A stretch of 34,208 bases of DNA, from positions 1-34,208 of the forward strand of contig QBVL01000017.1 in the NCBI GenBank assembly GCA_003284375.1. Reading direction: 5' to 3'. The notes beneath the pieces are model-generated. The model did no database searches, was not told the DNA's origin, and saw only the letters and a program-made list of their open reading frames with translations. The translations under genes and the position numbers were made by a program. This stretch comes from Prochlorococcus sp. AG-311-J23. Its GTDB lineage: Bacteria; Cyanobacteriota; Cyanobacteriia; PCC-6307; Cyanobiaceae. How positions within the stretch are numbered: position 1 is the stretch's first letter; each line of letters opens with the position of its first letter. Of the stretch, positions 24,031-30,401 are shown in pieces.

Positions 24031-24204
24031 ATGACTACCTTTAGAGAAAGAATTAATTCACATCTCCCGATAGTGCTTCAATTGTTAAGCACTGCATCCC
24101 TGGTTGTGATCGCGCTGTCTGCTATCTGTGGATCTCAATCATTGAAGAAATTGTCTTCTGCCCATGAAATGCCTAGTTCTGCAGAAGTTCATCACGATCA
24201 ATGA
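24031..24204 (+). CDS. Small protein with N-terminal helix, 57 aa
   Basis: ATG 24031. MTTFRERINSHLPIVLQLLS, then TASLVVIALSAICGSQSLKK, then a His-rich soluble end with HEMPSSAEVHHDQ. One helix (about 12-32) anchors the protein; Cys33 right after the helix followed by Gly-Ser is reminiscent of a lipobox but not a clean one. The terminator at 24231 closes it. Function unknown. Confidence 0.6.
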   Translation: MTTFRERINSHLPIVLQLLSTASLVVIALSAICGSQSLKKLSSAHEMPSSAEVHHDQ

Positions 24205-24230
24205 TTTATTGACTTTTTAATTCTGTATCT

Positions 24231-24256
24231 AGGGCTCATATAAGCCCTTTCTTTTT
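24231..24256 (+). terminator. Rho-independent terminator after the 24031 gene
   Basis: AGGGCT (24231-24236) pairs with AGCCCT (24243-24248), followed by TTCTTTTT. It lies between two convergent genes. Confidence 0.75.
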
Positions 24257-24265
24257 GTCATGATT

Positions 24266-24904
24266 TCATAGGAAGGATAATTGGTTAACTTTAGGTTTGA
24301 TTGTTGGCTCGGCTGTCCATTCTTCTGGGTCCCATTTCGTCATTAGTGGTTTTAAAGCTTTCAAGTCTTGAACATTTTTTACTGAAGATATCCATTCTTC
24401 TTCAAGTCCTTTTGGAATAATTACTGGCATACGGTTATGAAATTGTTTTACTAAATCATTTGGTTCGGTTGTTAGAACACAACAACTCTCTAGTTCACTG
24501 CCTTCGTTAGACATCCATCTATTCCAGAGTCCACCCAACCAAAAAGTTTGAGAATCTTTTCTACTTATTAGGTGACCTTTTTCTAAAAATCCGCTTGCTG
24601 GTATCAAACATCTCTTATGCCTCCAACTTGCACGAAAAAGTTTCTTTTCTTCGACACTTTCGGATCTAGCATTAAATGGTTTTGGTCTTGTGTTGTTAAA
24701 AGGGTCTTTACTCCACTCAGAAATAAAACCCCAAAGCATTATTGATGTTTGTGTCTTACCTTCATTCTTCAGAACAAGAATTGGAGACCCTGGTCTGATT
24801 AAGTCTTGTGGTTCATATTTTTGTCTCAACCCTCTTGGCATATCTTTTTTTAAAATATCAGGAAGATTTATAAAATCGTTTATTAGTTGGTATCTTCCGC
24901 ACAT
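24266..24904 (-). CDS. SRAP-domain protein (YedK/HMCES family)
   Basis: SRAP proteins crosslink covalently to abasic sites in single-stranded DNA through Cys2 and shield them from cleavage. Visible: MCGRYQLI with Cys2 available after Met removal, PFNARSES (76-83; Asn78), a Glu in PASGFLEKG (Glu108), and FHNRMPVIIP (155-164; His156). Length 212 matches bacterial YedK. It is the downstream partner of the PD-(D/E)XK nuclease gene, 57 bases apart in the same direction, which fits a DNA repair unit. Confidence 0.93.
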   Translation of the reverse strand: MCGRYQLINDFINLPDILKKDMPRGLRQKYEPQDLIRPGSPILVLKNEGKTQTSIMLWGFISEWSKDPFNNTRPKPFNARSESVEEKKLFRASWRHKRCLIPASGFLEKGHLISRKDSQTFWLGGLWNRWMSNEGSELESCCVLTTEPNDLVKQFHNRMPVIIPKGLEEEWISSVKNVQDLKALKPLMTKWDPEEWTAEPTIKPKVNQLSFL

Positions 24905-24961
24905 ACCATTAATCCTTTAGAGGTTTTAAGGTCAGAATCATTTTTTAAATTATTAGCGTTC

Positions 24962-25822
24962 TTAAAATAATGGCAAAGTTCCTTGAGTAATTTCTTTTTG
25001 ACTTGTATTTCCTGAAAATAGAATTTTCGAATATTGATCTGCGTAGGCGCAGTTCTTGCAGGAATGATTTGATTCTGGAATTTCTAACTGATTCATTAGT
25101 TCTACCATTTCATCTAGTCGACTCTCTATCCACTCATTGCTCCATTTGTAGGGAACAAGATATTCATCAAAACGCATGGTCCTATTAAATTCATCTTCAT
25201 CCCTTTTTGCATTACAAACTAGAAAATAAGATGTTGGATGAACACTAAAACCCATCCCCGAGAGTAAGTAAGCATAAAAATCCATTTGAATTTTATAAGC
25301 CTCGTGAAATGGATCCTCTAAATAATCTTTCTTATCAACTCGTCCGTTTTTAGCTTGAGATTTGTAATCCACAATTATTAGTTGCTTTGTAATAGTGTTT
25401 TGCCAAATATCGTCTACGCCTCCAGTTAATATTATTCCTGTATCCTTGTAACGATGCATTAGTCCTCGATTAAGCGAGTTTCTCCAGTTATCTATTTCAG
25501 GGTGATCAAAAGGAACAACATGAGATAGTCCATTAGATGCAAATATTCTGTGTGGAATCTGTTTCTGTCTGCAATAGTCAAATTCTTTTTTGAGTAATAG
25601 GTCAGTTGTTTCATTCAGAGTCCAACCTGGTGTCCCTGGAGGATCGAGACCTCTTACCCTATCAAGATAAAAACACCTCTGACACGTAAGGAAATTTGAG
25701 AATCGACCTCTACTAATTTTGAAATCTTCTTTTTGATTTGGCTCATAGAGAGAGGACTTGCGGCTTCGAAGGCCTGTTGCTTCAATTGGTATTTTTTTGC
25801 TATTCCTTTTGAGATCAATCAT
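24962..25822 (-). CDS. PD-(D/E)XK family nuclease (Cas4/RecB-like)
   Basis: 286 residues. Nuclease core: TGGVDDIW (133-140) with the metal-binding Asp, IIVDYKSQ (149-156) as the D-x-K motif, and IQMDFYAYLL (178-187) as the Q-x-x-x-Y helix of PDDEXK_1 proteins. Four Cys, in CQRCFYL (47-53) and CKNCAY (255-260), flank the core as in iron-sulfur Cas4/AddB-type nucleases, so a 4Fe-4S cluster is plausible. No helicase or CRISPR gene is near, so a stand-alone repair exonuclease is most likely. It precedes the SRAP gene in the same direction. Confidence 0.85.
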   Translation of the reverse strand: MIDLKRNSKKIPIEATGLRSRKSSLYEPNQKEDFKISRGRFSNFLTCQRCFYLDRVRGLDPPGTPGWTLNETTDLLLKKEFDYCRQKQIPHRIFASNGLSHVVPFDHPEIDNWRNSLNRGLMHRYKDTGIILTGGVDDIWQNTITKQLIIVDYKSQAKNGRVDKKDYLEDPFHEAYKIQMDFYAYLLSGMGFSVHPTSYFLVCNAKRDEDEFNRTMRFDEYLVPYKWSNEWIESRLDEMVELMNQLEIPESNHSCKNCAYADQYSKILFSGNTSQKEITQGTLPLF

Positions 25823-26100
25823 TTGGTGCGGGTTTCAAATGTATTTATTCAATAGATTCCTGTTTCCTTCGCTCACTTGTTTTTCTACTACCCGTTAGAA
25901 GATTTAGAACCTTTTTACTCAATTGAGATTGATTTTTCAATTAATCGTTTTTAAATCTTTATAAGCTACCTTTTCTGAATATCTAAGTATGGGCTTCTTT
26001 TGTTTATAACAGATTCGTTCAACCAACAAAAGTTTTCCACAGCATCAAAGTCTCTAAATAACTCCAAGTTCTAAATAAAAAGCATTTCCAATAAAAAAGA
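25823..26100. other. Intergenic region upstream of the nuclease and the RNA candidate
   Basis: AT-rich, no frames of note. It must hold the promoter of the minus-strand nuclease gene and possibly that of the plus-strand RNA candidate; neither can be placed with confidence. Confidence 0.45.
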
Positions 26101-26124
26101 CCCTAGGTATGGTGTCCTACGGGC

Positions 26125-26139
26125 CTGGGTGATGGGGAT
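26125..26139 (+). repeat. 15-base repeat, copy 1
   Basis: CTGGGTGATGGGGAT, repeated exactly at 26270-26284 (145 bases apart). Part of the candidate RNA. Confidence 0.8.
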
Positions 26140-26269
26140 ACTATTTCTAACCCTATTTCTTTAATAAATCAACCCCCCCCCTACAGATGGTGTTCGTTTA
26201 AGCCTGAGGTGAAAGATATGGTGCTTTAATGTTACCTGATCTGATTGATTTGATTATTATTTTTGGAAG

Positions 26270-26284
26270 CTGGGTGATGGGGAT
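26270..26284 (+). repeat. 15-base repeat, copy 2
   Basis: Exact copy of the repeat at 26125-26139; it sits 20 bases before the terminator stem. Confidence 0.8.
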
Positions 26285-26303
26285 CTTTCGGCCACTAATA
26301 TTT

Positions 26304-26328
26304 GCCCTCACGAGATGAGGGCTTTTTT
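26304..26328 (+). terminator. Strong terminator
   Basis: GCCCTC (26304-26309) pairs perfectly with GAGGGC (26317-26322), loop ACGAGAT, then six T. Confidence 0.88.
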
Positions 26329-26472
26329 ATTTATTTTTCTAACGCGCGACTTATCCGTTTAAATTTTTTAATTACCTTTTAACTCTTTGGTATATATATC
26401 GAGTTCGAACCTTTATCTGCATAACTTCCTGTATTGGAGAATACATTTTTAAGAGGTTATAAATTAAATAAC

Positions 26473-26511
26473 TTGACAACACCTAATCATCTTTGCTAGT
26501 ACATGTGTACT
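26473..26511 (+). promoter_or_regulatory. Promoter with LexA (SOS) box
   Basis: TTGACA at 26473-26478 is a consensus -35. The palindrome AGTACATGTGTACT at 26498-26511 matches the cyanobacterial LexA box (AGTAC-N4-GTACT) exactly. It overlaps the -10 region expected 17-18 bases after the -35 (CTAGTA/TAGTAC), so bound LexA would block polymerase. Induction by DNA damage of the gene downstream is inferred. Confidence 0.85.
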
Positions 26512-26605
26512 GCTAAAGGTAAATGACTCCATCTGCTTCCCCGTATGCTGTTTTTAAGGCTGAGGAATGGGTATCTGGCGTAGCGCAACCTATTGGTATT
26601 GGACA

Positions 26606-26890
26606 ATGTCTACGACTCGCTCCGAAGAAACTCGCACCGATCAGATCTTCGATCAAGAAGAACAAGAGTGGAAAATCCATGGGAAAGGCTTACGCAAAAA
26701 AACATGTTCAGCTCGCGTTTGCATGACATGTCATTATTTCAATTATTCCAGCGACAGACATTGCAGAACAATTCTTTCCTGTCATGTTCATCGTCGTTTA
26801 ATTCCTCGTGGAGATCATTTGATTTCACGTTGTCATCTTTGGGTGCGGCAACACGAGAGAGGGATTGGTTGGTGTCCAGAGGTTGCCTGA
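26606..26890 (+). CDS. Cys/His-rich protein under LexA control, 94 aa
   Basis: The frame reads MSTTRSEETRTDQIFDQEEQ, then EWKIHGKGLRKKTCSARVCM, TCHYFNYSSDRHCRTILSCH, VHRRLIPRGDHLISRCHLWV, ending GIGWCPEVA. Five or more Cys and several His suggest a zinc-binding fold. I chose this frame over two overlapping ones because of the regular C-x2-C/H pattern and its tail; a similar protein exists, from memory, in other marine picocyanobacteria. ATG 26567 (13 codons earlier) is an alternative start. The LexA box 95 bases upstream makes it a likely SOS gene. Function unknown. Confidence 0.65.
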   Translation: MSTTRSEETRTDQIFDQEEQEWKIHGKGLRKKTCSARVCMTCHYFNYSSDRHCRTILSCHVHRRLIPRGDHLISRCHLWVRQHERGIGWCPEVA

Positions 26891-27132
26891 AACTCTGACT
26901 TAATTAATTGTCTTTTATGAGTTCCCATGCTTTTTTTATTCCTTTATTATTTTATTGACTAGTAGTTTTTTTGTATTGGTTTTGGGATCTCTCCCGCCTA
27001 CTTAATATAAAATTCTTTTCAATGTCGAAATATTTTCGATTTATTATAATTATTTTCAGCGTGTCACTTTAAGTTGATATTGTTAGATATATGAAACATT
27101 AGTAGTCGAATAACCATTGACTATTGAATTTA

Positions 27133-27177
27133 ATACCCTATATGTGATAGATGTATTAAGAAAGTAATTATTGAGTT
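27133..27177 (+). promoter_or_regulatory. Conserved 5' leader of histone-like gene 2
   Basis: Shares ATACCC, ATGTG-x-TAGATGT and GTAATT with the leader of copy 1 (16140-16185), at nearly the same distance from the ATG. Confidence 0.6.
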
Positions 27178-27696
27178 ATGTCTCAGTTATCCATCAAAGT
27201 TAGTGCTAAAGGTGATGCCTTGATTGCTACCTTGCAAAAGGAGATCTTTAACAGACGTCGTAAAAAAGTCACTGCTTCTCAAGTCGTTGAAACCCTTGTT
27301 GAAAGCGGAGCAAAATCTCAGTCTGATAAGCGTTACGCAGCTTCTTGGAAAAACCTAATTAAAGATATCGAAAAAGCAGCTAAAGTTTCTGAGGTTCATG
27401 GAAATAAGCCAGCAAATATTAGTGCTGATGAATGGGCTTTAATTCTTTCTCATCGCACACGTAAAGGCGCTGCTCCAAAAGCTACTGCAGCTAAAACATC
27501 AACAGTAAAAAAAGCTTCTGCCAAAAAAACAGTTGCTAAAAAGGCTACAGCAAAGAAAGCAGTAGCTAAAAAGCCGGTCGCTAAAAAGGCTGCAGTCAAA
27601 GCTAAAGTTGAGGTTTCTTCGGTTGTGAAACCAAGTGCTGGTAGGCCTGCTAGGCGTGCACGCAAAGCAAGAAAAGCACCTGAAGCTGCTAAATAA
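27178..27696 (+). CDS. Histone-H1-like DNA-binding protein, copy 2 (172 aa)
   Basis: Residues 1-95 (MSQLSIKVSAKGDALIATLQ ... ADEWALILSHRTRK) differ from copy 1 at only four conservative positions, although many codons differ silently, so the domain is under strong purifying selection. The tail is shorter, built of KKTVAKKATAKKAVAKK-type units, and ends GRPARRARKARKAPEAAK. The same inferred role applies: DNA binding through a folded domain plus a basic H1-like tail. The leader and 3' element are also shared, so the whole transcription unit was duplicated or moved as one. Confidence 0.8.
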   Translation: MSQLSIKVSAKGDALIATLQKEIFNRRRKKVTASQVVETLVESGAKSQSDKRYAASWKNLIKDIEKAAKVSEVHGNKPANISADEWALILSHRTRKGAAPKATAAKTSTVKKASAKKTVAKKATAKKAVAKKPVAKKAAVKAKVEVSSVVKPSAGRPARRARKARKAPEAAK

Positions 27697-27703
27697 AGCT
27701 TTT

Positions 27704-27753
27704 CCAGACTCGTCTAGGCGGCATGAGAGGTTCAATGCCTCTCGCTGGTTTTT
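27704..27753 (+). ncRNA. Structured 3' element of histone-like gene 2
   Basis: Closing stem CCAG/CTGG (27704-27707 with 27745-27748), a small TCG/CGG hairpin (27710-27712 with 27719-27721), and a 6-bp hairpin GAGAGG/CCTCTC (27725-27730 with 27738-27743) with loop TTCAATG, then TTTTT. Relative to the copy-1 element, A-T pairs at two stem positions became G-C on both arms. This conserved structure may stabilise or end both messages. Confidence 0.7.
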
Positions 27754-27807
27754 CTTAGTTGTTGTATAAATATCTTTCCTGATTTGTTTTTTAGGTAGGC
27801 TTTTTAT

Positions 27808-28104
27808 TTAATCAGTAACTATTAACCCTGCATTGCATAAAGCATTGAATACTTTTGTTTTACGCTCCATGGTTTTTTTTGTTGGCTGAATCATATCGAG
27901 TATGGATGCAATACAACTTATTTCATATGAACCATGGGAAATGAGAGCTGCATCACATATTTCATTATTAGCAATAGCAGGTTCTATTCCTATAAATTTC
28001 AATTTCTGAACTGATGCTTTTAAAACTTGTTCGAGGTATTCTAGTTGTTCGTTATTCAATGTCTTTCTGTCTACATAATCCATTAAAACCAAAGAGGGGT
28101 TCAC
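27808..28104 (-). CDS. EGSSWIT-family small protein, copy 2 (98 aa, diverged)
   Basis: GTG 28104 is chosen because the N-terminus then aligns residue by residue with copy 1 (MNPSLVLMDYVDRKTLNNEQ versus MNYQILIESYASGETISKDE); the ATG at 28083 would cut this block. The motif is degenerate: NEICDAALISHGSYEISCIA, then SILDMIQ, against copy 1 KHICEAVQVCEGSSWITCLA, SILDKAN. The Trp and the APKH are lost, but ISCIASILD is kept. It converges on histone-like gene 2. Function unknown. Confidence 0.7.
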   Translation of the reverse strand: MNPSLVLMDYVDRKTLNNEQLEYLEQVLKASVQKLKFIGIEPAIANNEICDAALISHGSYEISCIASILDMIQPTKKTMERKTKVFNALCNAGLIVTD

Positions 28105-28175
28105 TAGGAAACTAATAAAATTTTACTTTAACTTTTTTATTCTACTAGTCATGATCTCTTTTGATTTTCTATCTT

Positions 28176-28391
28176 TTAGGTGTCTTCTTTATTCATATCG
28201 GCTTTATATGCATTGAGAGCATCTTTAATCCTTCCTGGGGCAAAAGGATTTTTACCTTTTGCCTCCTTCTTAGCTTCTTGCCATGCATTATCAATTTCTT
28301 TCTTTGCTATTGGATCATTATTGAAATTTTTGTATAGCTTCATTAGATACCAAGTGCTTAAAACTAATAGTCCTAGACCTAATAAATACAT
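28176..28391 (-). CDS. Small membrane protein, 71 aa
   Basis: ATG 28391. MYLLGLGLLVLSTWYLMKLY is the single helix, then a soluble Lys/Ala-rich part KKEIDNAWQEAKKEAKGKNP, then FAPGRIKDALNAYKADMNKE. N-terminal anchor with a cytosolic helical tail. It is 71 bases upstream of EGSSWIT copy 2 in the same direction. No family recognised. Confidence 0.65.
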   Translation of the reverse strand: MYLLGLGLLVLSTWYLMKLYKNFNNDPIAKKEIDNAWQEAKKEAKGKNPFAPGRIKDALNAYKADMNKEDT

Positions 28392-28470
28392 GAGACTGTC
28401 TCTATAATTACGACAATCTAACCAATCGAATGGAATTTGCGCCTATAAATAAAAAGAATATGTATGCTTT

Positions 28471-28626
28471 ATGCCACTCATCGTAGATCCCTCTAAAGAT
28501 AAAAGTAATGGAGTTGGTAAGATTTTTAGGACAATCAATATCACACTTGCCATTGCACTCCCTTTGTCAGCGATTTTGGTAACTATTTTTTGGGGGTTAA
28601 AACATGGTTTCAGTAGTTTCATTTAA
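28471..28626 (+). CDS. Small membrane protein, 51 aa
   Basis: ATG 28471 to TAA 28626. MPLIVDPSKDKSNGVGKIFR, then helix TINITLAIALPLSAILVTIF, then WGLKHGFSSFI. One helix (22-42), basic residue before it. It converges with the mini membrane gene 28647-28805. Function unknown. Confidence 0.5.
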   Translation: MPLIVDPSKDKSNGVGKIFRTINITLAIALPLSAILVTIFWGLKHGFSSFI

Positions 28627-28646
28627 TTTCAATAGAGACATTATTT

Positions 28647-28805
28647 TTATCCAAATAAAGCTTTGATCAGCTGAACAAATAATTTGATACTCCAAAATAA
28701 GACGCCTCCGTAAATAAAACCTGCCAGACCAGACGCCCAGTCATTGAAGAATTTCCATGAAATAATTATGATAAGGATTCCAAGTAAGAGCGAATATATA
28801 GCCAT
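28647..28805 (-). CDS. Mini membrane protein, 52 aa
   Basis: ATG 28805 to TAA 28647. MAIYSLLLGILIIIISWKFF, NDWASGLAGFIYGGVLFWSI, KLFVQLIKALFG: two hydrophobic helices with a short N-D-W turn and a Gly-rich second helix. Good membrane-protein composition. The plus-strand frame over part of it (28744-28935) is a shadow. Function unknown. Confidence 0.6.
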   Translation of the reverse strand: MAIYSLLLGILIIIISWKFFNDWASGLAGFIYGGVLFWSIKLFVQLIKALFG

Positions 28806-28982
28806 TATTTTGGTGTCTCTTTTAAAAGGCGACTTCGAATTAAGTTTAGAGGTCGGTATACCTAACTTTTTAGTAGTAGCAGCCGAAGTGAGTGATAGTT
28901 ACCGAATAATTTTCTTCGGTATGCCTCATCCCTAACAAAATCAATTTAGGACAGAGTAGTTATGTACTCCGAAAGAAAAGTT

Positions 28983-29249
28983 ATGTACACTTCACTCTTC
29001 GACACTTTTTTCTCTGACTCTTTAATAGCTCCTACCAGAACTGTTTATGTGGTTTCTGATAGCCAGCTTGAAGAGCTTAAGCGTAATCAACGTCAAGAGG
29101 AACTCGATAACATCGAGGACTCAAGAAAGAGATTAGAAGAGAGTTATCAAGCCCGTATTAAAGTTCTTGATGAACGTCAAAATGAGCTAAAAGAGGAACT
29201 AAAGGCATTAACTCCCACAAAGGTTAAGTCTGCTCTTAATAAGAAGTAG
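28983..29249 (+). CDS. Coiled-coil hypothetical protein, 88 aa
   Basis: ATG 28983 (MYTSLFDTFFSDSLIAPTRT) is preferred; an in-frame ATG seven codons earlier (28962) is possible. The SLFDTFF-x(n)-VYVVSDSQL start looks conserved in picocyanobacteria. It continues with a long coil, EELKRNQRQEELDNIEDSRK, RLEESYQARIKVLDERQNEL, with clear heptads. Soluble. Terminator 30 bases downstream. Possibly a structural or scaffold protein; function unknown. Confidence 0.75.
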   Translation: MYTSLFDTFFSDSLIAPTRTVYVVSDSQLEELKRNQRQEELDNIEDSRKRLEESYQARIKVLDERQNELKEELKALTPTKVKSALNKK

Positions 29250-29278
29250 CTGATAGTTTGTCTGAAGAATGCTTCGAT

Positions 29279-29311
29279 ATTTCCTCTGCTGAAAAGTGGA
29301 GGAATTTTTTT
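29279..29311 (+). terminator. Terminator after the coiled-coil gene
   Basis: TTCCTC (29281-29286) pairs with GAGGAA (29299-29304), 12-base loop, then seven T. Confidence 0.75.
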
Positions 29312-29373
29312 GGACTTATTTTTAAATCAATTTTCTCAAAGATTTTCTTAAAATCTAAATCTATGACAGATTT

Positions 29374-29508
29374 TTAATTATCATATTTTTCATTTTGGCT
29401 TTCTTCAAGTGCCTTATTTCCTTCTTGAAGGGTTGTGCTGACCCACCAAATAGAAATTCCTGTTATGGCGATGCCTAATGTCATTATTGATATTGTTGTC
29501 GATGTCAT
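29374..29508 (-). CDS. Mini membrane protein, 44 aa
   Basis: ATG 29508 to TAA 29374. MTSTTISIMTLGIAITGISI, then WWVSTTLQEGNKALEESQNE: one helix with Trp-Trp at its end and an acidic tail. Isolated on the minus strand. No family recognised. Confidence 0.55.
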   Translation of the reverse strand: MTSTTISIMTLGIAITGISIWWVSTTLQEGNKALEESQNEKYDN

Positions 29509-29696
29509 TGATTTCACTTTTTAATTGCTTTGCTTGATTTTCTTTTTGCAGCAGATCATCAGATTTCAATAATCGAAATTTTTACTTAGTAACATAATAA
29601 GTGATGCCTTTAAATAATTTACAAGAAAGATAAGGATAAATTCACTTGCCATAGACCTTCTTTATGGTTTATACCACAGTTAATTGAAGAGAAACT

Positions 29697-29858
29697 ATGA
29701 AACTTCAAACTTCATTTAGTGTTCCCAACGATGCTATGGGTGACATCGGTACGAAACACGAGGCAGTTAAAAGAGGGATGACAGCGATTGCTTCCTACTG
29801 GGATAAAGAGTGTGCTTTAAATCCTTCTTCACCTGGATGCCTTCTTTTTGAAGACTAG
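29697..29858 (+). CDS. CP12-like mini-protein, 53 aa
   Basis: ATG 29697. MKLQTSFSVPNDAMGDIGTK, HEAVKRGMTAIASYWDKECA, LNPSSPGCLLFED. The end C-x8-C with N-P and final L-F-E-D matches the CP12 C-terminal loop that blocks the GAPDH active site, and is closely similar to the protein at 12614-12787 (WD-EC-NPSSPGCL). The CP12 N-terminal Cys pair is absent. A role in binding GAPDH or another dehydrogenase is inferred. The gene stands alone. Confidence 0.78.
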   Translation: MKLQTSFSVPNDAMGDIGTKHEAVKRGMTAIASYWDKECALNPSSPGCLLFED

Positions 29859-29921
29859 GAGTTTATGAGCCGTGAGGAAATAAACTTTCCTTCATAAAAT
29901 AGTTAATCTTTTTGTTTCTAT

Positions 29922-30182
29922 ATGAAAAGTGTTATAAAAACTTGTTTTGGATTATTTCTGTCCCTATTTGTAGTGATGTGTTTTTGCTTCCAGTCAGTTG
30001 AAGCACAACCGGTTTTAATGGCAATGGATGCTGATATTGAAAATGATCAAAGTTCAATGGATACAAAAAGTATTGATGATCTTTTAGGGCCAGATACAAA
30101 TTTCCCATTTGATCCAGCAAATCATAGGGATGGATCTAATCCGATTAAAAGGATTGGAAAAATAAGCGACGATAATTTGTAA
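29922..30182 (+). CDS. Secreted acidic small protein, 86 aa
   Basis: ATG 29922. Clear signal peptide MKSVIKTCFGLFLSLFVVMC, then FCFQSVEA with cleavage likely at VEA-QP (residue 28). The mature part is acidic (DADIENDQSSMDTK), then SIDDLLGPDTNFPFDPANHR. The block D-D-L-L-G-x-D-x-x-F-P-F-x-P is matched by the secreted protein at 33311-33556 (MEDIFGDEQVFPFPPGLGN), so they form a family. Probably periplasmic or outer-envelope. Function unknown. Confidence 0.75.
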   Translation: MKSVIKTCFGLFLSLFVVMCFCFQSVEAQPVLMAMDADIENDQSSMDTKSIDDLLGPDTNFPFDPANHRDGSNPIKRIGKISDDNL

Positions 30183-30194
30183 ATTCGTACCTTT

Positions 30195-30401
30195 TTATTT
30201 TTTAAGCAAAAGTTCTAAACGTTGTTTTTGTTCTTCAAGAGTCTCTGTCTTTTCGTTTCTTTTAGCTTCTATTCTATTTTTTATGGACGCTTCAGCTTGT
30301 CTTGCGATACTTGCCTTCCTAAGGAATACAAGGATTGAAATCACAGCAAATAAAATTGCAAGTGAACCCAATGGAACTATTGTTGCGCTCATCTCTTCCA
30401 T
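30195..30401 (-). CDS. Small membrane protein, 68 aa
   Basis: ATG 30401 overlaps the stop of the upstream gene by one base (TAATG), which fixes the start. MEEMSATIVPLGSLAILFAV, then ISILVFLRKASIARQAEASI: one helix (8-27), then a basic coil KNRIEAKRNEKTETLEEQKQ, ending LELLLKK. Anchor with a cytosolic coiled coil. It is translated with the 54-aa partner upstream. Function unknown. Confidence 0.7.
   Translation of the reverse strand: MEEMSATIVPLGSLAILFAVISILVFLRKASIARQAEASIKNRIEAKRNEKTETLEEQKQRLELLLKK

Larger units (their letters stand above)
26101..26328 (+). ncRNA. Candidate non-coding RNA with repeated motif
   Basis: This unusually G/C-rich block in AT-rich DNA starts with a hairpin (CCC-TAGG at 26101-26107 against CCTA-C-GGG at 26116-26123). 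It holds two exact copies of CTGGGTGATGGGGAT (26125 and 26270) plus looser relatives (ATGGTGTTCG...GCCTGAGGTGA near 26187), a run of nine C, and ends in a perfect terminator. A 29-codon frame (ATG 26229) runs into the terminator stem, which argues against coding. No known RNA family is recognised. Confidence 0.4.

Noticed and set aside
24962-25822. Cas4-like nuclease as sign of a CRISPR system
   Set aside because: No other cas genes and no repeat-spacer array anywhere in the window.
26396-26420. GAGTTCGAACC resembling a tRNA T-arm
   Set aside because: No acceptor stem, anticodon arm or D-arm can be built around it on either strand.
26593-26898. Plus-strand 101-codon frame behind the LexA box
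   Set aside because: Ser/Arg/Phe-rich without motif; the frame at 26606 has the regular Cys/His pattern.
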